64,000 nt of DNA from UBA4732 sp963823075 (GTDB taxonomy: Bacteria > Planctomycetota > Planctomycetia > Gemmatales > Gemmataceae): assembly GCA_963823075.1 (NCBI GenBank), contig CAWGKE010000023.1, forward strand, positions 124,001 through 188,000, written 5' to 3'. A program made the translations under genes and the position numbers. The notes under the pieces were generated by a model. That model worked only from the letters and a program-made list of their open reading frames with translations. It searched no databases and had not been told where the DNA came from. This document shows, piece after piece, positions 26,503-38,400 of the stretch; the stretch's first letter is position 1; each line of letters opens with the position of its first letter.

Positions 26503-26958
26503 GGCGTTATCGGACGCGGGGTTATCCGACTTTCGCACACAAGACGCACACCGGAACGTCGGATTACCGACGGGTGGGGACGCAAAAAAAGCTATCAGCG
26601 ATGCCGAGCGGGCCTCCGCTGACAGCCTATTGACATCAGGATGGCGGGGGGCGGCGTTGGCCCGATTCCCCTCATCGCAAGGCCTGAGGCTGGAAGTGTC
26701 CTTCAAGGTAGAAGTGGACCGCGATCTGGCGCAATGCCGGGCGGACGAGGCGCGATTCGGGCTGAAGGAGCTTGGCCTGGACGGCGACGTACAGTTGTCC
26801 TGAAAGCCGTCATCGTGCCGCAGGACGCATATTACGCCGCCGCGGAGTCCACCTAAATTCCCTTGGCGGCAGGATATGTGTCCGGCGGCGCCGACGGGAA
26901 GAAGGGTGTTCGGATGCGGTCGGCCGGAGCAACCGAAATGCTTTGCAGAACTGAGGGA

Positions 26959-29900
26959 TTAACGGCTTTGCTCGCCAACCGCGGTGCGTGACGGATCAGC
27001 TCGGGGCGCCCGCCAGAGGAAGACCTCGCCCTTGCCAGGCCCGGCTTCCGCCCCCGTCGCCAGCGTTTGCCCGTCCGGTGAAAACGCCAGGCACCGTACC
27101 TTGTCGGAGTGGCCCTCCAACGATGCGACCTCCTGGAGGGACGCCGCGCTCCACAATTTCACCACCCCGCTCCAGTCGCCCGATGCGAGCGTCTTGCCGT
27201 CGGGGCTGAAGGCCACGGCGTCCACCCGATTCATGTGGCCGGTGAGCGGTCGCCTCTCGTCGGCGGTACGCAGGTCCCAGACGCGAATCGTCTGCATGGC
27301 CGTGCCCGCGGCGAGCAGCCGGCCGTCCGGGGCGAAGGCCCCACAGACGATCGGCGGATCATCCAGTGCGCCCAGCGTCGCTCGGACTTCCCCCGTGCGA
27401 GGATCGCACAACCGAACCTGTCCCTTGCAGGCGACGGCGAGGACGGAGTCCGGGCCAAATCCCATCCAGGCGAGTCCTTCCTGGGGGCTTGCCAGCGGGT
27501 GATGCTCCTGCCAGCCGTCCGTGTCCCAGAGGATGACGGAGCCACGGCCGCCCGCGGCCCCAAGCCAACGCCCGTCCGGCGCGAAGGCGAGCGACGCCAC
27601 GTCTTCGGAATGCTGGCCGTATTCGGGCCTTCCGGACGAAAGCGCGAAGACCGTCTCAACCAATTGGGCATAGTCCCGCGCCTGCTCGCTGAGGAAGAGT
27701 CGCGTCATGAGGCGCCGGCCGGGGAGGTCCCATACCCGGATGCTCCCATCGGCGCCGCCCGCGGCCAGGAAACGGCCGTCGGCGGAAAGGGCGATCCGCC
27801 CGGGAGTGGCCATGCTCTCCTCCCCCGGTAGGCGCGGGCCAGGGGTGAGGCGGTCGGCGTCCCAAACACGGACGGCGTCGGCCACATCGACCTTGCACTT
27901 CATTTCCGTTTGAATCGAGCGGTCGCTTGAGAGGAACGAGAGCGGCCAGGGCTTTTGATGCGTTCGGATCTCGCCAAGGCATTCCGACGTGCCGAGGTAC
28001 AGGGACCGTCCGTCCGGGGAGAAAGCGAGGGAGACCACCGGCCACAGCCCTTGACCGGCGGGCATGCGCACGGACCCGGTCGTGAGGTCGTGAATCTGCA
28101 CCCCGCTGGCCGCCGACTGCACGAGCAGACGGCCGTCCGGCATCCAGGCCGCGGCGTGAAGGTCGGGGCTGAGACTGCAATTTTGCCAGGATGCGTGCAT
28201 CTGCGCCGATGCCACGTCCCACACTTCCGGCGTCCCTTGACTGCGAGTCGCCAGCAAGGTCCGACCGTCCGGCGCGAAGGCGACGTTCGTGACGGGGCCG
28301 TCGGCGCCAGTCGCCAGAGGCGATCCGACGCGCTTGGACGGGCCGACGTCGGGCAGGGACAGCAGATGCACCTGGCCCGCCATGTCTCCCGCCGCCAGGG
28401 TCCGTCCGGAGGGGGCGAATCCGATGGAGTATACGCCGGCCGGCAGCGTCGCCTTGTCGCGCGGTGCGCCGGAAAGGTTATTTTGGAGAGGAACGTCCCA
28501 CAGAGGCACGACCTCCGAGCCGTTGCAGGCGGCCAGAACGCGCCCGTCCGGTGAGAACGCCAGCTGCCGGATGCACAGGTCCGGCCCGGCCAGCTTCCCG
28601 CGCGGCTCCCCCGTCGCGGCGTCCCAGGCCCAGACGGCGCCGCCCTCGTCGCCCGCCGCGAGGAGGCCGTCGCAAGGGGAGAAGGCGAGAGATCGGATTC
28701 CCAGGAGGCCCGCGCGGAGGCGCTTCCTTTCCCGGCCCGTGGCCGTGTCCCACAGCCGGACTTCCGCGTCAAAAACGCCCGCCGTGGCCAGCGTGCGATC
28801 GTCCGGGGAAAACGCAATGTCGGCGACGCGGCCCCCGTGCCCGGCCAAAGTCAAGCGCACTTCCCCGCTGTCCGCGTCCACGAGTTTCACGGTGTCGTCT
28901 TCATCAGACAAAGCGATCGTGCGGCCGTCATGCGAGACGGCCAGCGGGCCGTTCGGGCGAAGGTCGGCCCGAAGGGCTTCATGAGCCGGGGGGCAGTCGG
29001 GGTTCACGCGGTACAGTAATCCCTCCTGGGTCCCGACGGCCAGGATCTGCCCGTCGGGCGAGAAGGCGAGGGCCCTGATGACGGACGTCTGCCATCGGAG
29101 CCAGCTGCCGAAGGCGCCGTCGCGCACGTCCCACAGCCGGACCTCATCGTTCGCCCCGATGGCCAGCCGCCGCCCGTCCGGCGAGAACGCCAGGACGCCG
29201 CCGTACGGCCGCAGGGAGCCGGAACGCTCCTCGACGACCCGGCCCCCATCCGCACGCAGGAGAGAGACGTTGCCATTTTGCCGGCTCACCGCGAGCAAGT
29301 CCTCTTTCGGCGAGTAGGCGAGTGAGATGACCGCGTCTTCAAAGCGAACGTCCCGCCGGTCGGCGCCGCCGGGCACGTCCCGGAGGCGGACCAGGCACGG
29401 GTCCTTCCGAGTCACCGTGGCGAGGGTACGGCCGTCGGGCGAGAGCGCCACGCCAACGTACGTATCCGCCGTTTCCGAGAACCGGGCGCGGAGCTGGAGG
29501 GACTGCGCGTCGCACAGGCACACCGCGCCCTCGGTAACCGCTGCCAGGGTCGTGCCGTCGGCGGAAAGCAGCAGGCGTCCGACCTCCGACTCGGCGACGT
29601 CGGGCAGCAAGGCCCGCTGCTCCCCCGTGGCGACGTCCACCAGGCGGACAGCCCGCCTCTGCTCCGCGGGAACGACCGCCAGCGTTCGGCCATTCGGGTA
29701 GAGGGCGGGCGACTCCGCGACGTGCGGGACGGTTCGCAGGCAACGGCCTCCGGGCATCTCCCAGATTTGCACAGTTCCGTCCGATCCCCCCGCGCCGGTG
29801 ATGAGCAGCCGGCCGTCGGCCGAGAAGGCGGCGCTGAACGACCGCGCCGCGAGAGGCTTGCAGCGCCGGCGGCGGCGCCGGCCGGCTGAACTGTCGGGCG

Positions 29901-31464
29901 TAGAACCACGTGAACTCGCGCCGGTCGGCCGCGCCCTCCGCCGGCAGGTGGCGGTCGAGGAGATCAAACAGGTAGTAGATGTTCCCCGTGCCGAGCAAGT
30001 GGTTTGCCAGTCTCACGTCCGAGCCATAAGCCAGTTGGTCCGCCAACGCCTCACTCCGCCCAGCTTGTTCTTCATTCTTATTGGCCCGCAGCCGCTCCTG
30101 TTGCTCGCCCTCCAAGGCATGGGCAAGCTGGGCGGAGTACCAGAGGGAGCCGAGCGTGACGACGGCGACCAGGATCGCCCCGGCCGCCAGCGAGGAAGCC
30201 GCCGCGGGGTGACGACGCACCCAGCGGGCCGCGACGCGCGCGACCGACGGCCGCCGGGCGTGGATCGGCTCCCCCGCCCGCCAGCGTCTCAGGTCCGCGG
30301 CCAGGGCCTCCGCGGACTCGTAACGCTGGTGCGGTTCTTTCCGGAGGCATTTCAGGCAGATCGTTTCCAGGTCGCGGGGCGCCTGACGGTTGAGCGAACG
30401 CGGCGAGACCGGTTCTTGCTCGCGCACCTGTCGCACGGTCTCCAGGGACGTGGCCGCCTTGAACGGCGGCCGGCCCGCCAGGCACGCATACAGGATGGCG
30501 CCCAGCGCGTACACGTCCGCCGTGGGGCCGATCTCCCGCGCCCGCCCGTCCGCCTGTTCCGGCGCCATGTAGCTCGGCGTCCCCAGCAGCGCGCCGGTGG
30601 CCGTTCGGCCGTCCTCGTCAAGCATCTTGGCGAGGCCAAAGTCGCTGACCTTCGGCGTGCCGTCCTCGGCGAACAGCACGTTGGCCGGCTTCAGGTCGCG
30701 ATGGATCACGCCTTTTGCGTGGGCCGCGTGCATGGCCCGCGCCAGCGCCTCGACCAGCGCCGCGGCTTGCTGGGGCGGCAGCGGGGCGGCGGCCAACTTC
30801 TTCTCCAGCGAGCCTCCGGGGCAGAACTCCAGCGAGAAGTAGGGCAGTCCGCCGTGCTCGCCGACCTCGAAGACCTGCACGATGTTGGGGTGCTGCAAGC
30901 GCGCCACGGCCTCCGCCTCGGTGCGGAATCGCGCCCGCTGTTCGGCGCCGGCGTGCGCCCCCGACAGGATCGTCTTGAGCGCGACGACGCGCCCGGCCCT
31001 CACCTGGCGGGCCTGGTAGACGACGCCCATGCCGCCCCGCCCCAGCTCGCCGAGGATTTCATAGCCGGGAATGGCGGGGACCGGCTCGTCGCCGCATCCC
31101 CCTGGAATGAGGAGCGCCGCCGTGGAGCCGGACGCGGTCACCCACCCGTGCGCCCGCCGTGCGGGGGTGAGGGGGGCGGACGGCCCCAGGATGCCGAGAA
31201 GGACGGCGGGCGCGTCGCCGCAGTGGGGGAGGTAGTCGTCGAGGACGGGCGCGTCGCCGGCGCGCGGCGGTACTCCACGTCGAGGAGGAGCAGCTGGCGC
31301 AAGGCCTGCGCCCGCAGGGCGGCGGGAGCCTCGGCGAGAAAGGCTCCCAGAGAGGGCCGGCCGTCCGCACGCCAGGCCGCCTCGAAGCGGTCGCAGAGCC
31401 GGTCCAGGGCGCGGGCGTTGACCAGGGAAACAGGCTCCTCAGCCGGCGTCTGAGTCTCGGGCAT
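26959..31464 (-). CDS. Ser/Thr kinase with C-terminal WD40 repeats (two frameshifts)
   Basis: Read on the - strand from ATG 31464, behind GGAGAGGAG. The N-terminal about 70 residues (ALDRLCDRFEAAWRADGRPS) are the usual planctomycete pre-kinase segment. A shift near 31260 leads to VLDDYLPHCGDAPAVLLGIL and then the kinase: GELGRGGMGVVYQAR, VVALKTI, HRDLKPANVLF, DFGLAK and APEQADGR. A TM helix (AAGAILVAVVTLGSLWYSAQ) follows. A second shift near 29870-29890 leads into about 1,000 residues of WD40 units, recognisable by SLAFSPDGR...LA-type repeats, at least twelve. These are probably beta propellers outside or around the membrane. The start overlaps the ECF sigma gene by 26 bp, a typical planctomycete ECF-kinase pairing. 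Confidence 0.8.
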
Positions 31465-32074
31465 TGGGCGATCTCCTCTCCCATATGGTGCGAATCAACT
31501 CGAGCTTGCGCTCGACGGTGCGGACGCTGCAACCCATCTCGGCGGCCAGTTCCTGGTTCGTGTAGCCCTCCATCTTGGCGACGGCGACCGCGCGCAGCCC
31601 GTCGTCGTTGAGACGCCGGAGCAGGGTGCGGCATTCCTCCGCCAGGAGGGCGGCGAATTCGGGGGTGGGTTCTTGCGTGGCGAGGGCGGCCAGGCCATTC
31701 TCTCGTGCATCCGATCCGTTGTTTCTCTCCAGCCAGGCCTCGTCGCGAACCTGACCGCCGCCGCGTTTCTCCCGTCCCTGGCGCCGCCGCTGGTCGCGGG
31801 CCTTGCGCTCGGCGAGAAGGGTGAGCAGGCGCCAAAGGTCGTCGCGGTCTTCGAGCCGCGGGAACTGGCCGCGCCGCGCGGCGAGACAGAAGCGGTTGAA
31901 GGCGCTGAGGGCGACGTCCTCCCCGTCCGCCGGGCCGCACGGCACCCCCCGCAGCTGGGCCTGCGCCAGGCCGACGAGCCGGCTGAAGAAACGATCCCAG
32001 ATGTGCTGGGCGGCGGCGGCGTCGCCCGTCTTCAGCAAGTCGATCCAGTGCGTGACCGATCCGGGCGATGCCAT
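31439..32074 (-). CDS. ECF-type RNA polymerase sigma factor
   Basis: 211 residues. Region 2-like sequence is seen in HIWDRFFSRLVGLAQAQLRG and VALSAFNRFCLAARRGQFPR, with LEDRDDLWRLLTLLAERKAR. Region 4 HTH: YTNQELAAEMGCSVRTVERK. This matches the planctomycete Sigma70_ECF group that is commonly encoded beside Ser/Thr kinases. The kinase gene starts within its last codons (26-bp overlap). It diverges from the giant surface-protein gene with 364 bp between. Control of that gene by this sigma factor is a reasonable guess that the sequence does not prove. Confidence 0.85.
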   Translation of the reverse strand: MASPGSVTHWIDLLKTGDAAAAQHIWDRFFSRLVGLAQAQLRGVPCGPADGEDVALSAFNRFCLAARRGQFPRLEDRDDLWRLLTLLAERKARDQRRRQGREKRGGGQVRDEAWLERNNGSDARENGLAALATQEPTPEFAALLAEECRTLLRRLNDDGLRAVAVAKMEGYTNQELAAEMGCSVRTVERKLELIRTIWERRSPNARDSDAG

Positions 32075-32438
32075 CGGCGGAGCCTCGGGGGAGTCTCGAA
32101 TGGTGGGTGGATGCTACCGCGCCAACGGCGGCGGGGCAAGCACCAAGAAGGACGAATGTGCATTAACACGGCACGAGAGCGGGGCCGGAAAAAACTTGGC
32201 GGGTTCGGGGGACGGTTGGCGTGTGGAGGAATAGGCGCCAACGGAAGGAAATACTCGACAGCGATGGGTGGGCCGGCACACGCATCGCCGCCGGAAGCGG
32301 ACAAGAAGCGGCGGCCGGAGAGTTCTGGTCGCGGGGCACAAGACTCGCAAGGGCTGTTTCGCTTCAGCGCTCGACCTGCGCGCGGGGCGGTGATGCTTCC
32401 ACTGAACCGCAGGCCGACTCCACAAAGGAATCACCACC
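32075..32438. promoter_or_regulatory. Divergent intergenic region between ECF sigma and surface-protein genes
   Basis: 364 bp that must hold the promoters for both directions. A ribosome site AAAGGA lies just before ATG 32439. No convincing sigma-70 boxes or inverted repeats stand out. A short open frame on the + strand here is not protein-like. Confidence 0.4.
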
Positions 32439-35400
32439 ATGTGGCCGACCCTCCGCGCGCTGGCTGGCAAGCTCACCCGCAAGAACCTTCCGCGCCGCCG
32501 CCCCGCGTTCTTCCGCCCCTCGCTGGAGGTATTGGAGGATCGGCTAGCGCCGGCGACTCTCCTCGTCAACACCAACGCCGATGTCGTCCATCCGGCCGAC
32601 GGCACGCTGAGCCTGCGCGACGCGATCGCCGCCGTCAATGCCGGCAATGCCAATGGCTTGACGGCGGGGGAACAGAACCAGGTCACCGGCACGTTCGGCG
32701 ACAACGACACGATTCAGTTCGCTGCCAACCTCAGCGGTCAGACAATCACCCTGGGCGGGACTGCTCTGGAGATCAGCGCGAGCGTAACGATCACTGGGCC
32801 GGGTGCAAGCGGCCTGGCGATTAGCGGCAACAACCAAAGCCAGGTCTTCTTGGTGAGCGGTGTTGGGTTGCAGGTCAGCATCGTCGGTCTGAGCGTCATC
32901 GATGGTTACGCATCCAAAAGCTCGGGCGGCGGCATCCTCAATGCCGACAGCACGGTGACGGTAAGCGATTGCACTCTCTCGGGCAACAAGACCGACAACT
33001 ACGGCAGCGACAGCGGCGGCGCCATTTACAACGGCGGGACGTTGACAGTAAGCAATTCCACTCTCCTGGGCAATTCGACCCCCACGGAAGGCGGCGCCAT
33101 TGAAAGCGACGGCATGCTGACGGTGAGCAATTCTACGCTCGAGGACAATTCGGCGACTGGCGACGGCGGCGGCATCTACAGCCAGGGTCCACTCGGTGTG
33201 AACAACTCCACCTTCACGGGCAATTCGGCAGCCGGCGGTGGAGGCGTCTACAGCCATGACACGCTGACCGTCAGCAATTCCCTCTTTACCGCCAACACCG
33301 CCAGCGTCTTCGGCGGGGGCGGCGTTTACAGCGATTACGGGACGCTCACGGTGAGCAATTCCACGGTGTCCGATAATTCGACCAGCGGTTACGGCGGTGG
33401 TGGAATCTACAGCGGCGGCAGTTACGCCGGGCTTACGTTGATCGTGAGCGATTCCACGCTGTCGGGCAACTCGACAGGCGGTTCCGGGACGGGCGGCGGC
33501 ATTTACTTCGGTGAAGACGATGGTACGTTGATGGTCAGCAACTGTGCTCTGTCGAGTAATTCGGCCGGACTCGGCGGCGGCATCTACAACTACGCCTTTG
33601 GGGGAACGCAGGTCGTGAGCAACTGCACCCTGTCGGACAATTCGGCCGAATTCGGCGGCGGCATTTACAACGCCTACCCAAGCACCACCCTGACGGTGGA
33701 TAATTCCACCCTGGCGGGCAATTCGGCCGAACTGGGCGATGGGGGCGGCATCTATAACGCTTCCGGGCTCAGGGTGGTCAATTCCAGCCTCGCCGGCAAT
33801 TCGGCAAGCTCAAGCAATTCGGCCTACGGCCACGGCGGCGGCCTTGCCAACGAAGGCGGTTCCGCCACGCTGAACAACACGATCGTGGCCGAGAGCACCT
33901 CGGGCGGCGACCTGTACTTGCCGAGCGGCAGCATCTCAGGGGGCAACGACCTTATCGGCGACGGCTCCGATCTCGGCAACTTCACCAACTCGGTCCAGGG
34001 AAACCCCTTGCTGGCGCCGCTGGGCAACTACGGCGGCCCGACGCAGACCATGGCTCTGCTGCCGGGCAGCCCCGCCATCGACGCCGGCAGCGTCGCCCTG
34101 GCCGTCGATGCCCAAGGCAATCCCCTGACGACCGACCAGCGCGGGGCCGGCTTCCCGCGCGTCGTCAACGGCGCCGTGGACATCGGCGCCTTCGAGAGCA
34201 ACGGCGCATCCCTGGCGTCTCTCATCTCCCAGGTTCTTTCCCCCAGCTATCCCGTCACGGTGCAGGCGAATACCACCGCCGCCGCGGACACGGTCATCAG
34301 CGCGGTCAATCAACTGCCCTCGTACAGCACCCCGGTCACGGTGACTGTCAACCTCGCCGCCGGGACCTCCTACGGCGACATCACAGCAAGTCCCCCGTCG
34401 GGCGTGACGCTCGTCATCAACGGCGAGGGCGGCACGACAACGATCGTCGGTTCGTCGCCGGCCTTGACGGTCTCCTCGGGGACCGTGATCGTTACCGGCA
34501 TGACGCTCACGACAGCCACGGCCGCACCGACCATCCTGGTCACCGGCGGCAGCCTCCAGCTTCGCAACGATGACATCGAGTCCAGCACGGGCAGCACTGA
34601 AGCGTGCATCTCCCTGAGCGGCGGCAGCAGCGTACTCGACCTGGGTACGCCCACGGACCCCGGCGGCAACGTCTTCAACATCAACGGGACGGGGGCGTGG
34701 TTCGCGAACGCCACCGCCAACCCCATCGCCTTCAGCGGTGACACGTTCGAGATCAACGGGGCCGCCCAGGGGCCGCCCAGTCCGTCTCCCTCGCCGTGGC
34801 CAACAGCAACGACAGCGGGCCAGGCTCGCTGCGACAGGCTCTTAAGGACAACAACTTGCTGGGCGGCAGCAACACCATCACTTTCGACATCCCGATGACC
34901 GATCCCGGATATGACCCAACGACGAAGACCTTCACCATCGCCCCCCTGTCCGCTCTGCCGGTGATCACCACCCCCGTCATCATCGACGGCACTTCCCAGC
35001 CCGACTTCAACGGTACGCCCTGATCGTCCTGGAGCGGCGCCAACGCCGGCGGTAATGTCTCTGGCCTGGACATCACGGGCGGCAACAGCACCGTGAAGGG
35101 ACTGGGCATCAACCAATTCGGCGGCGACGGCATCGACATGACGACCAACGGCGGCAACGCGATCGAGGGCGACTACATCGGCACGGACGTGACGGGAGCG
35201 GCCCGCTGGCCAACGGCGGCCACGGCGTGTACTTCGTCGGCGGCGCCGACAACACCATCGGCGGCACGACGGCCGAGTGCGCAACATTATCAGCGGTAAC
35301 AGCGGCTTCGACAACAGCGTCTTCTCAGGCACCTCCGCCGGAGCGTACCTCTACGGAGCCGGCAACCGGCAACGTGGTCGAGGGCAACTACATCGGCACG

Positions 35401-38400
35401 GACAGCACCGGCACCGATGGACGTGGCCAACCTGGGTCTCGGCGTGTTCCTCGGACGGCGACCACGGGCAACACCATCGGCGGGCCGCCGCCGGGCGCCG
35501 GCAACGTCATCAGCGGCAACGGTCTTGCACGGCGTGTACCTCAACGGCGACTCTGGCAACGTGGTGCAGGGCAACTTCATCGGCACCGATGCGACCGGCA
35601 CCGTCGCGCTGGGCAACGACTACGGCGTGCTCCTCTACGACGCCGCGCACGGACAACACCATCGGCGGCACCGCCGCCGGGGCCGGCAACGTCATCAGCG
35701 GCAACGGCGCCGGCGTGCAGATCGGTGGAACCGGAGATAGCGGCTCCTCGGGCAACGTGGTGCAGGGCAACTTCATCGGCACCGACGTCACCGGCACGGC
35801 GGCGCTCGGCAACGGCGACGGCGTCAGCATCTGGGGCGGACAACAACAACACGATCGGCGGCACGGCGGCCGGCGCCCGCAACGTGATTTCGGGCAACAA
35901 TGGCGACGGCGTCTACATCGTCAACTCGGATTCCAACGTCGTGCAGGGCAACTACATCGGCGTGGACATCAGCGGCAACGTGGCGCTGGGCAATGGCGGC
36001 GACGGCGTCGACATCGAACGGGCGAGTCCAATATCATCGGCGTGGACTCGCGCAACAACCCGGCGGCGGGGAACGTCATCTCCGGCAACGTATGGCGGCG
36101 TGGACATCGACGGGACGAGTGGCAACGTGGTCGCCGGGCAACCTCATGGGCCTGGGCGCCGACGGCAGCACCGGTGCTGGCCAACGTCTCAGAGGCGGGA
36201 TCGTCGGCGATCTGTGAAGGCGCCAGCGACAACACCATCGGCGGCACCACGGCCGCGGCCCGCAACGTCATCTCCGGCAACGGCGAGGCTGGCGTCATCA
36301 TCGGCAACGGCGACGGCCACGTCCGGCAATGTGATCGAGGGCAACTACATCGGCACCGACGCCACCGGCATGCTCGCACGCCCCAACGGTCGTGCCGACT
36401 CCGCATCGGCGGCTGCCGGCGTCTGGTTCATCGACGCCGGCGCCAACACGCGTCGGCGGCACCACGCTGGGAGCGGGCAATGTCATCAGCGGCAACGGCA
36501 CGGGCGTGTATCTCTCCGACGGCACGACCGGAGTCCAGATCGAGGGGAACTACATCGGCGTCGACACGACCGGCACGGCGGCACTCGGCAACTATTACTA
36601 CGGCGTCCTGATCGGCGGCCCGTCGGCGCGGCCGGTCCTCAACACCGGCGGCTCGGCGAACAACACCGTCGGCGGCACGGCGACCGGGGCCGCCAACGTC
36701 ATCAGCGGCAACGGCGCCGACGGCTACGACGTATACATCACCGTCGCCGCCGGCGACGGGCAACGTGGTCGAGGGCAACTACATCGGCACCGGCGTCACC
36801 GGGCACCCCGCGCCGGCCACCGGCCGCCCACCCCTTCGTCGTGACCTCAACGGCCGACTCCGGCCCCGGCTCGCTCCGCCAGGCGATCCTCCAGGCCGAC
36901 GCCTACTACGGCACGGCCTCCATCAGCTTTGACATCCCCACGAGCGATCCCGGCTACAACGCCGCGACCGGTGCCTGACGATCGCGCCGGCGTCGGCCCT
37001 GCCGGTCATCACCGAGGGCGTGGTTCTCGACGCCACGACGCAACCGGGGTATGCCGGGCGGCCGGTGGTCGAACTGGACGGTGCCAACGCGGGTCCGGCG
37101 TCAGCGGCCTTGTGATCACCGGCGGCAACGCCCTCGTCAAGGGCCTGGACATCGGCGGTTTCTCGCAGGACGGCATCGAGCTGGGGATCAATAACGGCGA
37201 CGTCAATCCAGGGCAATTTCATCGGCACCGACGCCAGCGGCGGCGCGGCCCTGGGCAACGGCGGCAACGGCGTCCTGATCGAGGACGGCTCCACCGGCAA
37301 CACCATCGGCGGCACCGACGCCGGGGCCGGCAACGTCATCAGCGGCAACAGCCGGCGACGGCGTGCAAATCACCGGCAGCGGCACTCGGGCAACGTGGTC
37401 GAGGGCAACTACATCGGCACCGACGTCAGCGGCACGGCGGCGCTCGGCAACCAGCTACGGCGTCGTACATCACTGGCGGCGGCACAACAACACCATCGGC
37501 GGCACGGCGGCCGGCGCCCGCAACGTGATTTCGGGCAACAGCGGCGACGGCGTCTACCTCATCAACGCTGACTCCAACATCGTGCAGGGCAACTACATCG
37601 GCGTGGACAAGAGCGGCAACGGGGCCTCGGCAACCTGACGTGGCGTCGACATCACGAGCGGGCAGTCCAATGTCATCGGCGTGGACGCCAGCAACAATCC
37701 GGCCGCGGGGAACGTCATCTCCGGAAACAGCGACTGCGGCGTGGGAATCGACGGTCGGGAAGCGACAACGTGGTCGCCGGGAACCTGGTGGGCCTGGGCG
37801 CCGACGGCAGCACCGTGGTGGGCAACGGCTACGAAGGCGGGATCGCGATCGATGGCGGCGCCAGCGGCAACACCATCGGCGGGACCACGGCCGCGGCCCG
37901 CAACATCATCTCCGGAAACGGCGAGGATGGCATCGACATCGGCAACGCCGACGGCACGTCCGGCAACGTGATCGAAGGCAACTACATCGGCACCGACGCG
38001 ACCGGCATGCTGGCGCGCCCCAACGGTCTGGCACCAGTCAGGCGCCGGCGTCTGGTTCCTCGGGGCCGGCGCCAATACGCGTCGGCGGCACGACGCCGCG
38101 GAGCCGGCAACGTCATCAGCGGCAACGGCGACCGGCGTGTATCTCTCGGACGGCACGACCGGAGTCCAGATCGAGGGCAACTACATCGGCGTCAACGCGA
38201 CCGGCACGGCGGCACTCGGCAACCAGGGCAACGGCGTTCTAATCGGCGGCCCGTCGGGCGCGGCCGGCAACAACACCGGCGGCTCGGCGGACAACACCAT
38301 CGGCGGCACGACGGCCGGCAACGTCATCAGCGGCAACAGCGGCGACGGCGTGGAGATCGGCGGCAGCGGCACGACCGGCAACGTGGTCGAGGGCAACTAC